Positions 22,191-35,290 of a DNA stretch of 64,000 nt are shown one piece after another (the first letter of the stretch is position 1; each line of letters starts with the position of its first letter). The stretch lies in assembly GCA_014058105.1 (NCBI GenBank), contig JACGCM010002535.1:620001-684000 (forward strand). The letters are read 5' to 3'. The position numbers and the translations under genes were made by a program. The notes beneath the pieces were generated by a model that made no database searches, was not told where the DNA came from, and saw only the letters and a list, made by a program, of their open reading frames with translations. Origin of the DNA: Kingdonia uniflora (lineage: Eukaryota; Streptophyta; Magnoliopsida; Ranunculales; Circaeasteraceae).

Positions 22191-25100
22191 GTACACCAAT
22201 TCTTTTCTCTATGATTTAATTTTGAGAATATTGCTCCAAACTTCCATCAATATCTTAGTTGTGTTTTCTTATTATTACTTATATATTTTTTTGTTACTAT
22301 TTGTTGAGTTTACGTCCATTCAATCTTTGCTTCTATGAAATCGATGACAGCAAATAGAGTTGGGGTTTTTTCCCCTTAATGTTATTATGCTTTCAACGAT
22401 CCAATTGCAAAAACCTCCAATGGTGTTTGCTCATTACAGTTGCGGAGAGATAATCTACCCTCATGCTTTCTATTCATAGCAAAATAACAGTAAAAAAAGG
22501 GACGCAAATAGAAATGGGATCTCTTCAATTCCTAATGAGAAGAATAAATTTATATATAAACCCAGCTAATCTCGAGTTTGTTTCAAACTAAGTTTTTGAG
22601 TACTACTCAAGACATGCTTTAGAAAGCCTATATTGCAACGACGAATTTACATCATGTGATTAATCCGATCTTAATGCCCGAGTCAAACAATAGGTTAAAG
22701 AATTTTTATAAGCATTTGTAAAACTTGATGAATTGTTTGACATAGACAAAAAACAAAAAATGCAAACATCAAATGGAGCTAAAATATATTTGGAATCTCT
22801 TGAACATAAAGGGAAGGAAGTTTAGTTTGATATAATGCTCTAACATCTTTATGCTAACGAATTTGAGCTAGATTGGTCATATAAGGGTATAAGGGTAGCT
22901 CATGTGCTTTCTGATATCTAAACTTTTTAGATTGATGAAAAAGTTGTTGGAAAGTTTTGCGTGAGATTGATCTCTTATGTGGTACCTATGTATATAGCAT
23001 AGATAACGCCTCATGACATGAGAGGGAGCCTTAGATCAGTAAACCAGGTTGGTGTTGTCAGTCATGATTCGCATAATGCTTGCCTATCTTCTTGGACTTT
23101 TTATTCATTGAGGAGTGCTTGCAGTTTTAGGTCACATGTTTGGGGACATTTTTTCTTATGCTATGAAAGTATGAAGCTAATTAACGACAAGTTTTAAATC
23201 AAATTTTTTGGGATTAATGACAGTGACGAAATTAGAAATATGCGAACACCCATGGCTACAAGGAGCAAAACTGTAATAGTTCATTGTCTATCCACTGTTC
23301 AAGCCTTTGTTAGATAAATCTTGATGTTTTCCAAGAGACATCTGGATGTTAAAATAAATAAGGATCAAAGACATCAACCAACCTAAAGAACCAAAAATTT
23401 ATGTTGTATACTCTGTTTTGAAGCGAGCTCTTGAGACATTGCAGATCATAGGTGTTCTTGAGGATTAAAGAAATTTTATCAAAGAAAGTGCATGGCCGGA
23501 TAGTGATAGAGATTATAAACTCAAGAAGCTGCTCAGGAGAGTATGGAAAATGCCTAACATGGCAATTGATGAAAGTTGAGTGTCGTAATTGCCATGAACG
23601 AAAATGGACGACATTTGCACAAAACATATTCTCTTAGTAGTTTTCCCCTCAAGCAAAGCACCATAGAGTGATTAGAATCTTTCTAAGAAGGTGCTACTAG
23701 GTTTTCTCTTCATTTTTATCGGGATGTGCATTATGCAGTGGAGATTGAGATTCTTCTAGCCATCTACATAGTTGAAGTTTCTCCAGGTTACTTAATGTTG
23801 TTAAAATGGTAACCCATTTTGTTACCTGTGAGTAGATTCTAACCAAGTAAAATTGATTTCCTTCTTTTTGTAGGTTGTAATTGAATTATAATATCTAAGA
23901 GATCCGAGGCTTGCTATATTTTGATGAAGATCAATTTTGGAGACTGCCCCTTGGAGGAATTTATAAACATGTAGACACTATTTTTGCTAATCAAAATAGG
24001 TAATTTTTGTCATATATATTTTATATACTTTTAGTGAAATACCCTAAGTTGATCTATTAGCAATTTAGCTAGATTATAATAATCAGAATAAGAATATAAG
24101 TTGGCATATAAAAAATAAAGTACCATTACTAAGATAGAGTAATATTGAGATCATTTTAATTCTAGGGGTTCCTTTTTTACTTCTTTCTTAGGAACTTATA
24201 AGAACAATAGTGAATGATCAGTTGGAAGAGTTTATAAGAGACTCATTAGTATTCAATTTGATATTCAATGGTGATCTATGTCTAGATCTAGCTTTTTTAC
24301 ATTTTGGTTACATGGAAAATCTTAATAGCACGGGTTTGCATCTTTATTGCCCACTCAAAGACTATTGTGTTTAAGTGTTTTGCTTTCACTCTCTTGGTGA
24401 AGTAATTTATGTAATTGATATATATCAAAATAGCTAATGCAAAATTCCAAAATTAAATTAGCGTACATATCTGACTTATTTTTGGGTTTCATTACCTTAA
24501 ACTTTTAATTTCAATAGTCTATTTTATCTTGCAATTTACTTTTATTTATTTACTCTTTTAGTTTAGGTTGTTACTTCTTATTCTCTATATAACTCATCCT
24601 CTTCGGTCTATTCAGAATTTTTTATTTGTAGTCTTATTATTTGCTTCATATATTTAAGGTTTATCCTTTTTTCCATAACAATGAAATTATAGTGAATGTA
24701 TAACTTTTCCGATCCAGCACAATGGGTAATGGGTACCTACATACACATTTGCTTCCAAATGGATTTCTGGTGCTTTCTTAGTGATGTCCATACAATCAGT
24801 GCCCTGAACAAAGACTGTGGTTTGCTTCATTAAAATATTTTGCTTCTAATTATGTGATAAAGAAAAGGTAGAGTTTTAAATAGTCAACAATTTTCCCCAC
24901 ATCAATTATGGATATCAGGGCTTATATTTAGTCATAGAGCATAGTTTTCAGTATTTTTTGGTCGTCTTCTTCAAGGTGTTCTTCGCTATATGAGAGGAAG
25001 TTGTTAGAATAAATAGAGGACTAAAGATTTTTTTTCCCCAGGAGATATCTCCAAGCTCTAAAAAGGAATATTATAGCCATTAAGTAGTCTAAGAGTTCAA

Positions 25101-25929
25101 TTACTTATTAGCCTAAATATTTTTTCTCATTTTTTATTTCTCTATAAAAGCCCCGCTCCCCCTCTTTATTTTATCTCTCGCCATTTCTTTAAGCGCAGGA
25201 AATCTCCAAGTATGTTCTTCATCTTTTTTTCCCTATCTATGCATTATTGCCACTTGCATTTTCATCTGATTTTTGCGGGAATATAGAATTAACTATTTTC
25301 TTATTTTTAATGGAGATTATCTCTCTTTCTCTAGACCTTTTTTTAAATTTTGGATTCAAAAGGCAGACATTTCTTATTTGATTATGATGTTTCATTTTAT
25401 ACGTATAATTTAATTATTCTATTCAATTTCCCTATAATTTAATTATTCTTAAAGTATTTTTATACGAAGTTGCTTAAATTGATGCCGCATTAATGATAAA
25501 AATTAGATTATAGCATTGTTTATTACAAATTTTTTGATCATGTGGCTTATAATGACCTAATTATTGTTGTTATATTTTATGAGGCCATCCACTTGATTCT
25601 TTAATAGTTGTAAATGTTAGGTGACATGAGAATGAGTCTGTATTAAAGATGCAAATGCAAAGTTCATATACTCAAGTTGAAACTATTTTACTCGAAGTCT
25701 TTGCTAGAGATGCAAAAAAAATAAAAACAAGGTAAATAAACTTCAACCACTACCACTGGACTTTTCGAGTGCATGTAGGTTTCAAAAGTAAAATTAAAAA
25801 ATTATGGTGGTTTTAAGTGGTGCAAAGGATCATTGTGGTGGTTTTGCTAGATGGTGTGGCTTATTCGAATATGCTTAGAGTGATTGTTATAGCTCAAGGT
25901 TTGCCATTGTGGTACTTTATAAGGATACT
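22191..25929. other. Helitron interior without recognisable genes
   Basis: AT-rich DNA. Short open stretches exist (for instance around 23349-23637), but no conserved domain was recognised in any frame. At 25150 a TATAAAAG box followed by a CT-rich leader (about 25160-25200) resembles a plant core promoter without a following gene, possibly another captured fragment. Confidence 0.35.
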
Positions 25930-28512
25930 TGTCACGCCCCAAAATCCAATAATCGATAGCTAGACCAATTACTATCATTCGGGATGTGCAGGTCAGGGAA
26001 TCAAACCGATTCGCCCCCACAAACAACCGAGCCATAAACAAGTTCAGGCTCAGTCATTGACTATAGCAATATCATTAGAGTAAAATGAAAATAAAGCGGA
26101 AGCAAAGATATATATATATATATACAACTGAAAATATAAATACAATGCCTCGATAACACACAACGTCAAAAGCTAAGAACATACAAGAAGATACTAAAAC
26201 CGGAGCAGGAACAACAACTACAATACCAGAACCAACGGCTGAGACTCTCAACAAAACCTGTAACTAATCCGCCTCTAAAAGGGGGGAACAAAGCGAGAGT
26301 GAGCAAAACCATGACTCACTAATGCCCAACAGAGCTAAGCAACCTACTAATATAACAAGTACAGAGAAAGAGGAGAGGTGAATGAGATAAGGAGTATTAT
26401 AAAGTACAGTAATATATATAAGTGCAGAAATAAAGGGAAAGGGGGGGGGGGGAGTATGCAGAAAAGAGATGTGAGGAATATGCTGCGATGATGTAATGAT
26501 ATGATATTATATGGTGTGAGATGATTCAAGAATTATCCTAATCATGAATGTTTATGATGTTATGAACCCAAGAACTAGACCCTATAAATCAATGTATTGG
26601 GCTAATCAACCACTAATGCATAATAACCTTAACGAGACCTCAATTGGATACAATGGTATGATTTCTTGTCCAAGCTCGGCCAGTCTAAAGAATATTATCA
26701 CCTGATCGGAGTGTTTTGGGCTTTGCAACCCACGGAGCCACCGTCTAAACTTTATTTCACTTATTCCAAGGAATTTTAACCTCACAGAGGATGAATCCCG
26801 GTTCCTGAGGACTATTTCATACCATCCCACACTCCCGGATGGGTAATTGATATGATAGTATCTGTCGCCAAAGAATCACCCTACTATTTCAACCTGATGT
26901 AGGAATCTTGGTAACCTATTGAAGGTCAGACGACGTAGAGTTGGTTTATGTATCCGATCCAGTTAAGCTAAAAGAATAAAAGAAACCTACACTAAAACCA
27001 GATCCCAAGGATCAAAACACCACAGCCGCCCCCATAGCCTACACATAGGATAACCCTTGCCTGAGAGAAGGGCAACAATCCTAACCCAACAGCCACAACC
27101 TGGTCAACACACACAGGATAACCACCTGCCTCAGAGGATGGTAAACAATCCAAAATACGGATGCAAAAAGTAACTAATTGACCAGTTACAACATCCAACA
27201 ATATCGATCTCTACAAGACTGGAACACAGCAGTCAAGGACAACCCGTGAGAATGCCACGCAAATGCACAACTTCCTAAAAGACAAAAAAGGAACACACCC
27301 TACATGCCTAGCCATAGGAAACCACAACCCCGAATCAACAACTACAACAGAGGGAACAATATAGTCTAAACCAATCACAAACACCTCAATGCCAAATGCA
27401 TGCTCTAACTAACACAAGTTAAACTAGTATAGAAATTTAACAATGAAGGAAAACTCGCCTAATAAAGGATAACGATGAACCCGCCAATCTAAAATCACCA
27501 GAACAACAATCCGCCTCGACACCACAGGCAACAACCTACCAACATAAACAACCCAACACCTGCAAGAAATCACAACTCCAAACCTCAACAAAACCCCCAA
27601 TCACAAACCCTAAAATCACAAGGGTTACAATCAAAGCCAAAACGAAACAACAATGAGGAAGAGGGGAAGGAATTACTCACTGAAGGAGTCACAAGATCAA
27701 TCCCAACAATCGATCACAAACAAGGAGCGAGGGGGAGCAAGATATTCCAATTGGAGAGTGAGTGTTGAGTGAGAGATAGAATGGGAAAGGAAGGGTAATA
27801 AAACCCTAAAGATTCAACACTCCACTCGAGGCAATCCCACGGCCAAGAATCGCGAAGAAAGACCCAACCTGGTTGTTCAAACACGCCCCTGCTCGAATGG
27901 AATATGTTTCTATTCGAACAAAACAAGACAGGAAGAAGTGTATTCAAACAGAAAAGATGTTGTTCGAATAAAATGTAACATAAAGGAATCTATTCGAACA
28001 GAAAAGATGTTGTTCGAATAGAGCTAGAACTGGTGGAAATCTACATAACAAACATTTATTCAAACCGAAGATATTTTCATTCAAACAGAAAGAAACAGGG
28101 AGGAATGTATTCGAAGAAAGCAAGGTTTGCTCGAATAGAATGGTGCATAATGAAATGTATTCGATCAGAAGAAAGGTCTGTTCGAATAGAATGTGACAGA
28201 AAGAATCCAGAACACCAAAAAGATTCCTCCAACGGAAAACTGATAGAAACTTAGGAAAAAACCACGGATCCTCCCCGGATCACACACAACAACAACAACA
28301 ACAATGCCAACCCAATCACGAGCACCCAAACACACTCACATCCTCCACCAAAGCCACTGAAACTGCCAAAACACAGAAAGGAAGAACGGAATAAAACCCT
28401 GATATGAGAATAAGATGCAGATGCAGATGCAGAAAGTGAAAATGCATGATGTATAATGATATGAGTGGATGCATGATGAATAAAAAAAAAAAAAAAAAAT
28501 TGGGACACTACA
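25930..28512 (-). mobile_element. Solo LTR (2583 bp), nested in the Helitron, minus orientation
   Basis: Begins TGTCACGCCCC and ends GACACTACA on the plus strand, i.e. TGTAGTGTCCC ... GGGGCGTGACA when read on the minus strand. It is flanked by a perfect 5-bp target duplication ATACT (25925-25929 and 28513-28517). TG...CA ends plus a 5-bp duplication without internal genes mark a solo LTR, probably of a Ty3/gypsy family given its length. The interior is non-coding. The segment near its 3' end (about 25930-26340) is the inverted relative of 32500-32907. It contains a cluster of TTCGAA-cored motifs (27890-28190), an (AAC)n run near 28284 and a poly-A tract at 28481-28499. Confidence 0.85.
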
Positions 28513-28687
28513 ATACTTAAAGGCATGGTCATTGATCAAGGAATCTATATCTTGGTTCTTATGTGATGGTCCTCTCCAAAATTTAATTAAGGGATGTTAA
28601 AGAACAGATAGTCTTTGTTACTAATACAATTTTTTGCTTACTACTGTGAACTTAAACATCCGTGTGTAGCACGGGCTCATAACCTAG

Positions 28688-28809
28688 AATATATATATAT
28701 ATGAAGAGTGCAAAACTACTTCACATGACAAAAAAATGAGGAAAAATAATAAAATAGAACCGTGGGAGTGGAGAGATACGTTTTCATTTTGCCTAAAATG
28801 TCCATTGTT
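28688..28809. other. Short spacer with AT microsatellite
   Basis: An (AT)n run follows the Helitron end, then unassigned sequence. It includes the left copy (28805-28809, TTGTT) of the target duplication of the next solo LTR. Confidence 0.5.
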
Positions 28810-31800
28810 TGTAATGACCCGGATTTATTTATTTATTATTTATCATTAATTATTGTTATTATTTAGATATTACTTTACGTTAAGCTTTCGCTTATTGTTT
28901 TCTATCGGCAGGTTCTGTGTTATTCATTTTCTGTGGTTTATGTGGTTTCGGTGGTTGTTTGATCTGAGGAGGTTCTATTTTGATTTGAGGAGCTCGTTGT
29001 TAGTTCCTGTCAGGCTTATGTTTGTTGTTTCGGGTGGTTCCGGTCTTCTGAGGGTCTTGGTGTTGTGTGTGGTTCAGGAGGACCCCAGAGTGACATTTTT
29101 GGAGTTTTTCCAGTTTCCGTTCGAACGAGTTTCATATTCGTTCGAACGAACCATTTTTGTCTTCTCAATGTTTTGGCCATTAGACAGATTGTCGTTCGAA
29201 CGAGATTTATTGCCGTTCGAATGAGTCGACTTATCCACTGGAATTTGGCCCAAGACCTCTTGGTCGTTCGAATGACTTTCGTATCCGTTTGAACGACTTG
29301 TTGTAGTATTTATATATCATTCTCCATTCTATCTCCTCACATTTCTCTTTCACTCTCTCTCTCTCTCCCTCTTTAAACCGAATCCTCTCCTCTTCAAAGC
29401 GAATCCTCTCCTCGCCTTGCTCGCCAAATTCGACACTCCCCGTGATCTTTGCCGTTTTTCTCAGTGAGTAATTCCTCTATCCCTCTCTCTCTCTTGTATC
29501 ATTGGTTTGATTTCAGTTTTGGTGAGAACCCTTGTGATGTTGGGCTAATTTTAGGGTTTGCGACTGTGGGGGTTTGTTTGGATTCGTATTGTTGGTGATT
29601 TGGGGTTTGTGGCATTTGTAATTATCGCAGGTATTAGGTTTGATTGTTGGCTGTGATTGTTAGAGGATTTGGGTGTTTGGTGGTGGTGATTGTTTGGGTT
29701 TGCATCAGCGTTTGTTTGGTGGAATATGGGTGATCGGAGTAGCGCAACGAGCGTGGTGGATCGTGGGTTTCGTTGCAGTTTTGTTGTTGAATTCAGGTGT
29801 GGTGCTTATTTGATTTCGAATTTGGGTGAGAATCGTTTGTTGGAATTGTGTTTGGGTTCTGGACCTTGTTAGTGGTTGATGTTGTGGTGTTCGTGTTCTT
29901 TTTGTAGTTCATTCAGAGTTCCGGAAGTTGATTCGCGGAGTACATTATCGTTGGGGTGTTGTTTGGATATTTTCACCGGGTTTGTCATTTCGAGCTTTAT
30001 TTCAGGGGAGTTTTATATTCCTTAATTGCTAGATCATTATACTAATTCGTGAGTTATTGTAACGCCTAGATTATTATGTTTATACTGTAATTGGGTTAGT
30101 ATATGATTATTTGCTTAGGACATCTATACGTTTTATTCGCTTAGTACGCTATGTGCACGAGTATTTAAGGATTGGTTAAGTTAGTGCAACATTTGGGTAT
30201 ATTGTAAGTTTAGCTAATAGATTGAACCTTGTAGGTTATAGATAGTTATTCTCAGTTATAGGGGTAACGACGATTCTGCATCGCTATACTGTATATATGG
30301 AATTGTTGGTTGGCTATTAGGGTGCCTAGCCTATTTTTTGGCACTAGTAATTAGGTTCGGCTATTAGTAGGAATATACAGACGACACATGGTTTAGCCCC
30401 TATTCTTATTAGTATGTAGTTTAGATATTATAGTTATCCCTTTTAGATATAGCTTCCTCGAATTGTTAGTATGTGATTCTTGGTTCCTTGATAGTCTCTT
30501 GGGCAGTGTAGCTTTCGTTAGACATGGTCTTTGGTTCGGGGATCGTCCTCTTACCTGTTCTTATCTTGATTAGTTTTAGGATTATCTCAGGTGTGCTCTG
30601 TGTTCTCGTGGCCTGGCCCATGAGAGATGTTGTTGATTTTGAGGTTGTCTGGAATGTTAGATTCCATATTAGAGTACGGTATCTCCTGGACTGTTTAGCA
30701 GTTGGTGGTGGATAGACAGCTTGTCCTAAATAGTTGGTTGTGGTATTGAGTATCTGATAGTTTGCCTTAGGATTGTTTGCCTTATCGTGTGGTGATACTT
30801 ATTGTCCTCATGATTCTTAGAGCTAGTAGAGCTTACTCGTTAAGCCTTCCTTTCCTTGGTATGAGGCTTATAGGGTTGTATTCCCTTCCGTCATCTGGGA
30901 AGCAGCGAGGCAACATGGCATTCATGAGTCTTCGACCTTGACGCCAGGTGGTTTTGTGAAGTTGTACTGTCACCCGTGATGTTGGAACCGGTCTCCTGTT
31001 ACATTAGTTCGTGGAGACTGTCACCATTGATGTATTCGTGGAGACAGTCGCCATTGATGTTGTCGCCTAGTGGGTTCCTGTACATCCGACCTGGAGACTT
31101 ATATACATGGTTGTTAGGGGATTGTGATGCAGCCTTGTTCTTGGGGATTGTAGACTACTTGTCGGACACTTGTAGGTTATCCCGTGTGTACTAGTCTGTG
31201 TTGACAGCTAGGGTCCACTAGCGTCTGATGTTGATCATGTTGCTTTAGGGGATCTCTAGAGACTGATGTTGATTAGATGTGGTGACGGTTAAGTTACTGT
31301 TTCATCTATGTGTAGATGGTATAACTGAGTCACGACTAGCATTTGTGTTTAGGATTGTTTACCACGCTCTGAGGCAGGTGGTTATCCTGTGTGTACTGCC
31401 GGGTTGACGGTAGTTGTGTTTCAGTATTTAGGATCCTGCTCAGCATCTGTAGATAAAATATTCTCCTTATCTTATTGAGATCGGATACATAAATGACCGT
31501 GGCACCGTTTATCATTGTTGAGGTTGGAATAACCTGGATTGTAAATAGTAAGGACGTTGGCTCCTTGGGGTTGAAATACCCTGTATGCACCCTGATTAGG
31601 TGGTGATGTAGTACCCTGTTAGCTGTGGTCGGGCTCAGATAGATCATACCTTTGTATCCAATAATAATCTCTTTAAGGTAATTTCCTTCTCCGGTAGTTG
31701 TCAACCCATTTAATTTTAGGGTCTAGTTATCGGGTTGACATCTCCAAATCATTCTGCATCTATATCGCATCATATCATAACACACATATTATTGCATCTC

Positions 31801-32907
31801 AACATATTTTCTACTCATAGGTTCTTCTGTTAGAAATCCTTAACCTATCTGTATTAGCATCATTTTAGAATCTTTAGTATTTGGGATAATTGTGGGATTA
31901 TCCTTTTTTTTATCATATCATATCATATTGTTAGCATTTGGGATAATTATGGGATTATCCTAGTTCATCATATCATTCTTCATATTCATTGCATCCTTTC
32001 CTTATCTCTATTTTTTTGTTTTATTAATGATTTACTGTAACCTTAGCTTGTCTCTTCCCTCTGCATCTATTCCTCCTTCTTCTGCATCTGATTTTAATAG
32101 GTTATTTAGTCTTGTTGGGTGTTGTGGAGTTTTGCGCTGGTGTATCTGGTTGCGGGCTATCTCGTTAAGCTTGTTTTAGCTTTGGTGTTGTGCCTGGTTG
32201 TGGTTTGGGCAACCCTGTTAGATTTTAATGGGCCGAGAGTTGTTTACCCTCGTAGGTTTTGCATTTCTGAGGCAGGTTAGTTGCGTGTGGTGCTGGGGGT
32301 CACAGTAGTGATTGGGGCGTAGTTGTAGTCCGTGTGATTAGAGTGTAGTCTATAGTCTTAGCACTCCTTCGCACTGTGCTTATATATATACATATGGCTT
32401 AGTTTATTTAAATATATTAGACTAGTTATCTATTAGATATTTATTATGCATCATTGGTATATCTATTACTTATCATTAGCAATTATTATATCTTATTATT
32501 ATTATATTCATCTCATTAGTTGGTATAATTGTTTAGCTTATTTGGGGAGTTAGTGAGCCGTGGTTTGCTCACTCTCGCATAACAACATTCCAGGTTTAGA
32601 GCTGTTACAGTGGTGATCTTTGGAGAGCTGGAGCTGAAGGCTTGTTACTCTGTTATTATTTTGGGTCCTTAGTTTGTGGTTCTAACCGGCTGAGGTTTGT
32701 AGAATCTTTTGTTTAGATATTGTTTCTTAGTCTTCCGTTGTTTCTATTTTCCTTATTACTCTGTTGTATTGCTAAGTGAATGACTAAGCCTGGATTTGTC
32801 TATGGCTCGGTTGTTTGTGGGGCGAATCGATTAGATTCCCCGACCTTCACTTCCTCGAATCTCAGTAATTGGTCTAGCTACCGATTATTGGATTTTGGGG
32901 CGTGACA
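28810..32907 (+). mobile_element. Solo LTR (4098 bp), plus orientation
   Basis: Starts TGTAATGACCCGG and ends TTTTGGGGCGTGACA, flanked by a perfect 5-bp duplication TTGTT (28805-28809 and 32908-32912). Its 3' third resembles, in inverted orientation, the neighbouring solo LTR at 25930-28512 (shared blocks: 'tttgctcactctcgc', 'ctcggttgtttgtggggcgaat', 'taccgattattggatttt'). Non-coding: apparent ORFs do not match proteins, and those at 28853-29292 owe their repeated Phe-Glu-Arg and Val-Arg-Thr strings to TTCGAACG repeats. A CT-rich patch lies at 29345-29410. A gypsy LTR is most likely. Confidence 0.85.
29115..29300 (+). repeat. TTCGAA-cored motif cluster in the 4.1-kb LTR
   Basis: At least six copies of CGTTCGAACGA or close variants (CGTTCGAATGA, CGTTTGAACGA) are spaced tens of bases apart, usually in pairs. 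The equivalent segment of the 2.6-kb LTR has the variant TATTCGAACAG/GTTCGAATAG (27890-28190). Confidence 0.8.
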
Positions 32908-32912
32908 TTGTT

Positions 32913-34696
32913 TCTCCAACTTATTTTTGTGTATAACTAACACAACTGAAAATAAAGTAAAAACTAAAGAGTATTGTATAGATCACAAAAGGCTTCAGAT
33001 GGACTACCATGAAATCGTTTTGTAACCACAAAGATCATTTTTGTGTAGTTATTTGTAAGGGACCTCCCTATCGGTTGGTCTGATTACAAGACTAATCTTT
33101 ATAAAATCAAATACAATTAAACAATAAATAAGCATCATACTTAAGGGGAAGAAATGATTGTGGTACTTACAATAGCAAACTCTAGTATTAAAATGTGATA
33201 AGTCTTTAGATTGTGAATTTTCTTCAAAGTAATTGTTTTTTTACCTCTTTGTTGGCCACTTAGAAAACATAGTTTTGATTTTTATTATTGTTAGAAAGGG
33301 AAATAACTATGACTACGAGTAAGGATGACTATTTGATTTCTAGAATATTTATAATGTTTTATTAAGCATTAAACTAAACAAAACATTTTTCTTATCTTTA
33401 GTCATTTACTCTTTAAAAATACGATTGATCAGAGAAATGCTATTTTGGAACTTCTATGTTCATTCATGATATATATAACATATACTGCAAAACACTTGTA
33501 AAATTAAGAATTTAACATCGATCAGACATGCCTAGTTGGTGTGCCGGTGACATGCTGTCATGCATCCTAGCTTAAACCCCATGATGGTTTACCATTTGTT
33601 CTATGTGTAATCCGAAGACCGTCTCCAGCAAAGCCTATAATCTGTGGCAAGTGGGGATCTTGAGCATATGAAGGACAGGGCTCACCCAGCAAAAGTTAAC
33701 ATAATCTTAGTTTAGTCTCTAGTGTAAAAAATGGAAGGCGTCTGAGGTAAATTGCTTGATTATGGGATCGAGTAATGTCCAAAGTGATGTTTTGTGTGAT
33801 GACTGAGAAACCTCGAGGATGGGTTCGGATGATTTGTCATGAAAATAGACAATTACTAAAAATCAATTATAATTCGAGGTAGAGGTAAAGGAATTGCTCG
33901 AATTCCATGGATCCCAAGTAATTAAATGTACTTATTTTAAAAGTAAAACCGTACCAGACCACCCACATGAGGATGCTCAGGGAAGTGCATTTCATGGGCC
34001 CACAGATGGGTGAGTCATACCATTGCATGCAAGGATGTTTTGTTGATAGCAAGAGTGATATCATATCTCCAAAATCCTCAAACGGGGAATAACACGGAGG
34101 GCAGCATTTTTTTTGGATCTTGTCTTCAAGACTGCAATCACTTTAAGACTATCTTTTTTTTTTTAGTAAACTTCGTGGCTCCATGAGCTAACAACTCTCG
34201 GAAAACTATGTAGTAATTTGTATAATTATGAGAGCATTTCTTAAAGTAACTCGCTCACTTAGTTGAAAAAAAATAAAAAATACAACTCAATGAGATTTAA
34301 TTTCATCCAACAGTACCTCACTTGTTACTGATGGTTTGTAATACTTTGTATAATTATAATACTCTATTTGTTTTTTATTTGTTTTCGGAATGTTAAACTT
34401 TGTGGCTCATGAGCTGACAACTTTGGGAAAGCTATGTAGTACTTTGTATAATTATGATATCCCATCTGACTAGGTGGTTAACCCTGTCAAGGGGCTTGTT
34501 CTCAAATTCAAGTTTGTTAAAAGAGTAAAAAAAAGTAAAGCCGTAAGAGAAAATGCCAAAAAAAAAATATGCAAGGAATAACACAAGATTAAAAAAAACT
34601 ACATAAAAGAGGTTACTAGTTTAGAATTTTTGTGTGAATCAGAGAGAAATATCGAAAAATATGGAAAATAAAAAACGCAACAATTACATCAATATC
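32913..34696. other. Intergenic DNA with a duplicated block and a possible tRNA-derived SINE remnant
   Basis: No gene supported. A block of about 70 bp occurs twice (about 34165-34240 and 34385-34450), sharing 'gtggctc.atgagct.acaact', 'ctatgtagta' and 'ttgtataattatga'. Immediately after the second copy, 34462-34515 resembles a degenerate tRNA-derived SINE head, with an A-box-like 'tgactaggtgg' and a B-box-like 'ttctcaaattc'. The latter is weak. Confidence 0.3.
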
Positions 34697-34920
34697 AAAA
34701 AATATGAGCAAATTTGCTCTTGCCTCTCATTATGATAGACGAATTCGCAATTGCCCGCCCCAGCATTGACACTTATTGGCCTATGACCCCCATTTTTGGG
34801 TTGACTGGCCTTTCACTAGTCAGATTTTGGTGAACTTCCTAAAACATCCTCGCGTGCCAAACACGTGAATCACTGACCCCATGTTAGCGGCTGTAGAAGA
34901 TTAAAAAAAAAGGGGGTAAT

Positions 34921-35101
34921 CTTCTTGAAGTATGTAAATCTGCAAATCCGCAACCTTCAATTGTATGGGTTTCTTCGAGTTTTGTTTATGATATGAATTC
35001 GAAAGTCCCATTTTCGGAAAGAGACCGTACCGACCAGCCTACGAGTCTTTATGCAGCTACGAAGAAAGCTGAGGAAGAAATTGCCCATACTTATAACCAC
35101 T
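34921..35101 (+). pseudogene. Captured fragment of UDP-glucuronate 4-epimerase (GAE family)
   Basis: About 60 codons open in one frame: LLEVCKSANPQP, then SIVWVSSSFVYDM, NSKVPFSERDRTDQPTSLYA and ATKKAEEEIAHTYNH. This matches the middle of plant UDP-glucuronate 4-epimerases, short-chain dehydrogenase-type enzymes of the Golgi that make UDP-galacturonate for pectin. It includes the YxxxK catalytic pair (Y-A-A-T-K). The fragment ends abruptly after YNH, and unrelated sequence follows. It lacks the NAD-binding N-terminus and the C-terminus, so it cannot encode a functional enzyme. Confidence 0.85.
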
Positions 35102-35169
35102 CATGGACTTTCGATAACTGGGTTGCGTTTTTTGTTCCAGGAGGATCTAGGAGAAACTGGAGTTTTTAC

Positions 35170-35290
35170 CAAAGTTGTTCGAACGAGATTGAGAGTCGTT
35201 CGAACGATTTGAACCCTTGGGTCAAAGTTCCAGGGGAGGTATTCGGTCGTTCGAACGACCTATGGGTTCGTTCGAACGACTATCGTAATT
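35170..35290 (+). repeat. TTCGAA motif cluster inside the Pack-MULE
   Basis: Four copies of GTTCGAACGA or its inverse in 120 bp, arranged as two pairs (about 35178/35199 and 35247/35269). The motif is the same as in the 4.1-kb solo LTR about 6 kb away, though the two elements are unrelated by structure. Confidence 0.8.

Larger units (their letters stand above)
20976..28687 (+). mobile_element. Helitron-like element with a nested solo LTR
   Basis: The 3' end carries the Helitron signature. At about 28656-28670 the hairpin CCGTG-TGTAG-CACGG is followed by GCTCATAACCTAG, ending CTAG at about 28687. The proposed 5' end is the TC of TCTATATTATAAATTT at 20976, preceded by A. The 3' flanking base is A rather than the expected T, so one end may be misplaced. 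No Rep/helicase domain is recognisable, so this would be a non-autonomous or gene-capturing copy. Removing the nested LTR (25930-28512, plus one copy of its target duplication) leaves about 5.1 kb. The interior includes an apparent captured first exon at 22146 and otherwise unrecognised degenerate sequence. Confidence 0.55.

Noticed and set aside
28853..29292. Two overlapping ORFs (123 and 75 codons) with repeated Phe-Glu-Arg and Val-Arg-Thr segments
   Set aside because: The repetition comes from TTCGAACG motifs within a solo LTR; no known domain is present.
25930..32907. A single giant inverted-repeat transposon spanning both solo LTRs
   Set aside because: Each half has its own different 5-bp target duplication, so they are separate insertions.
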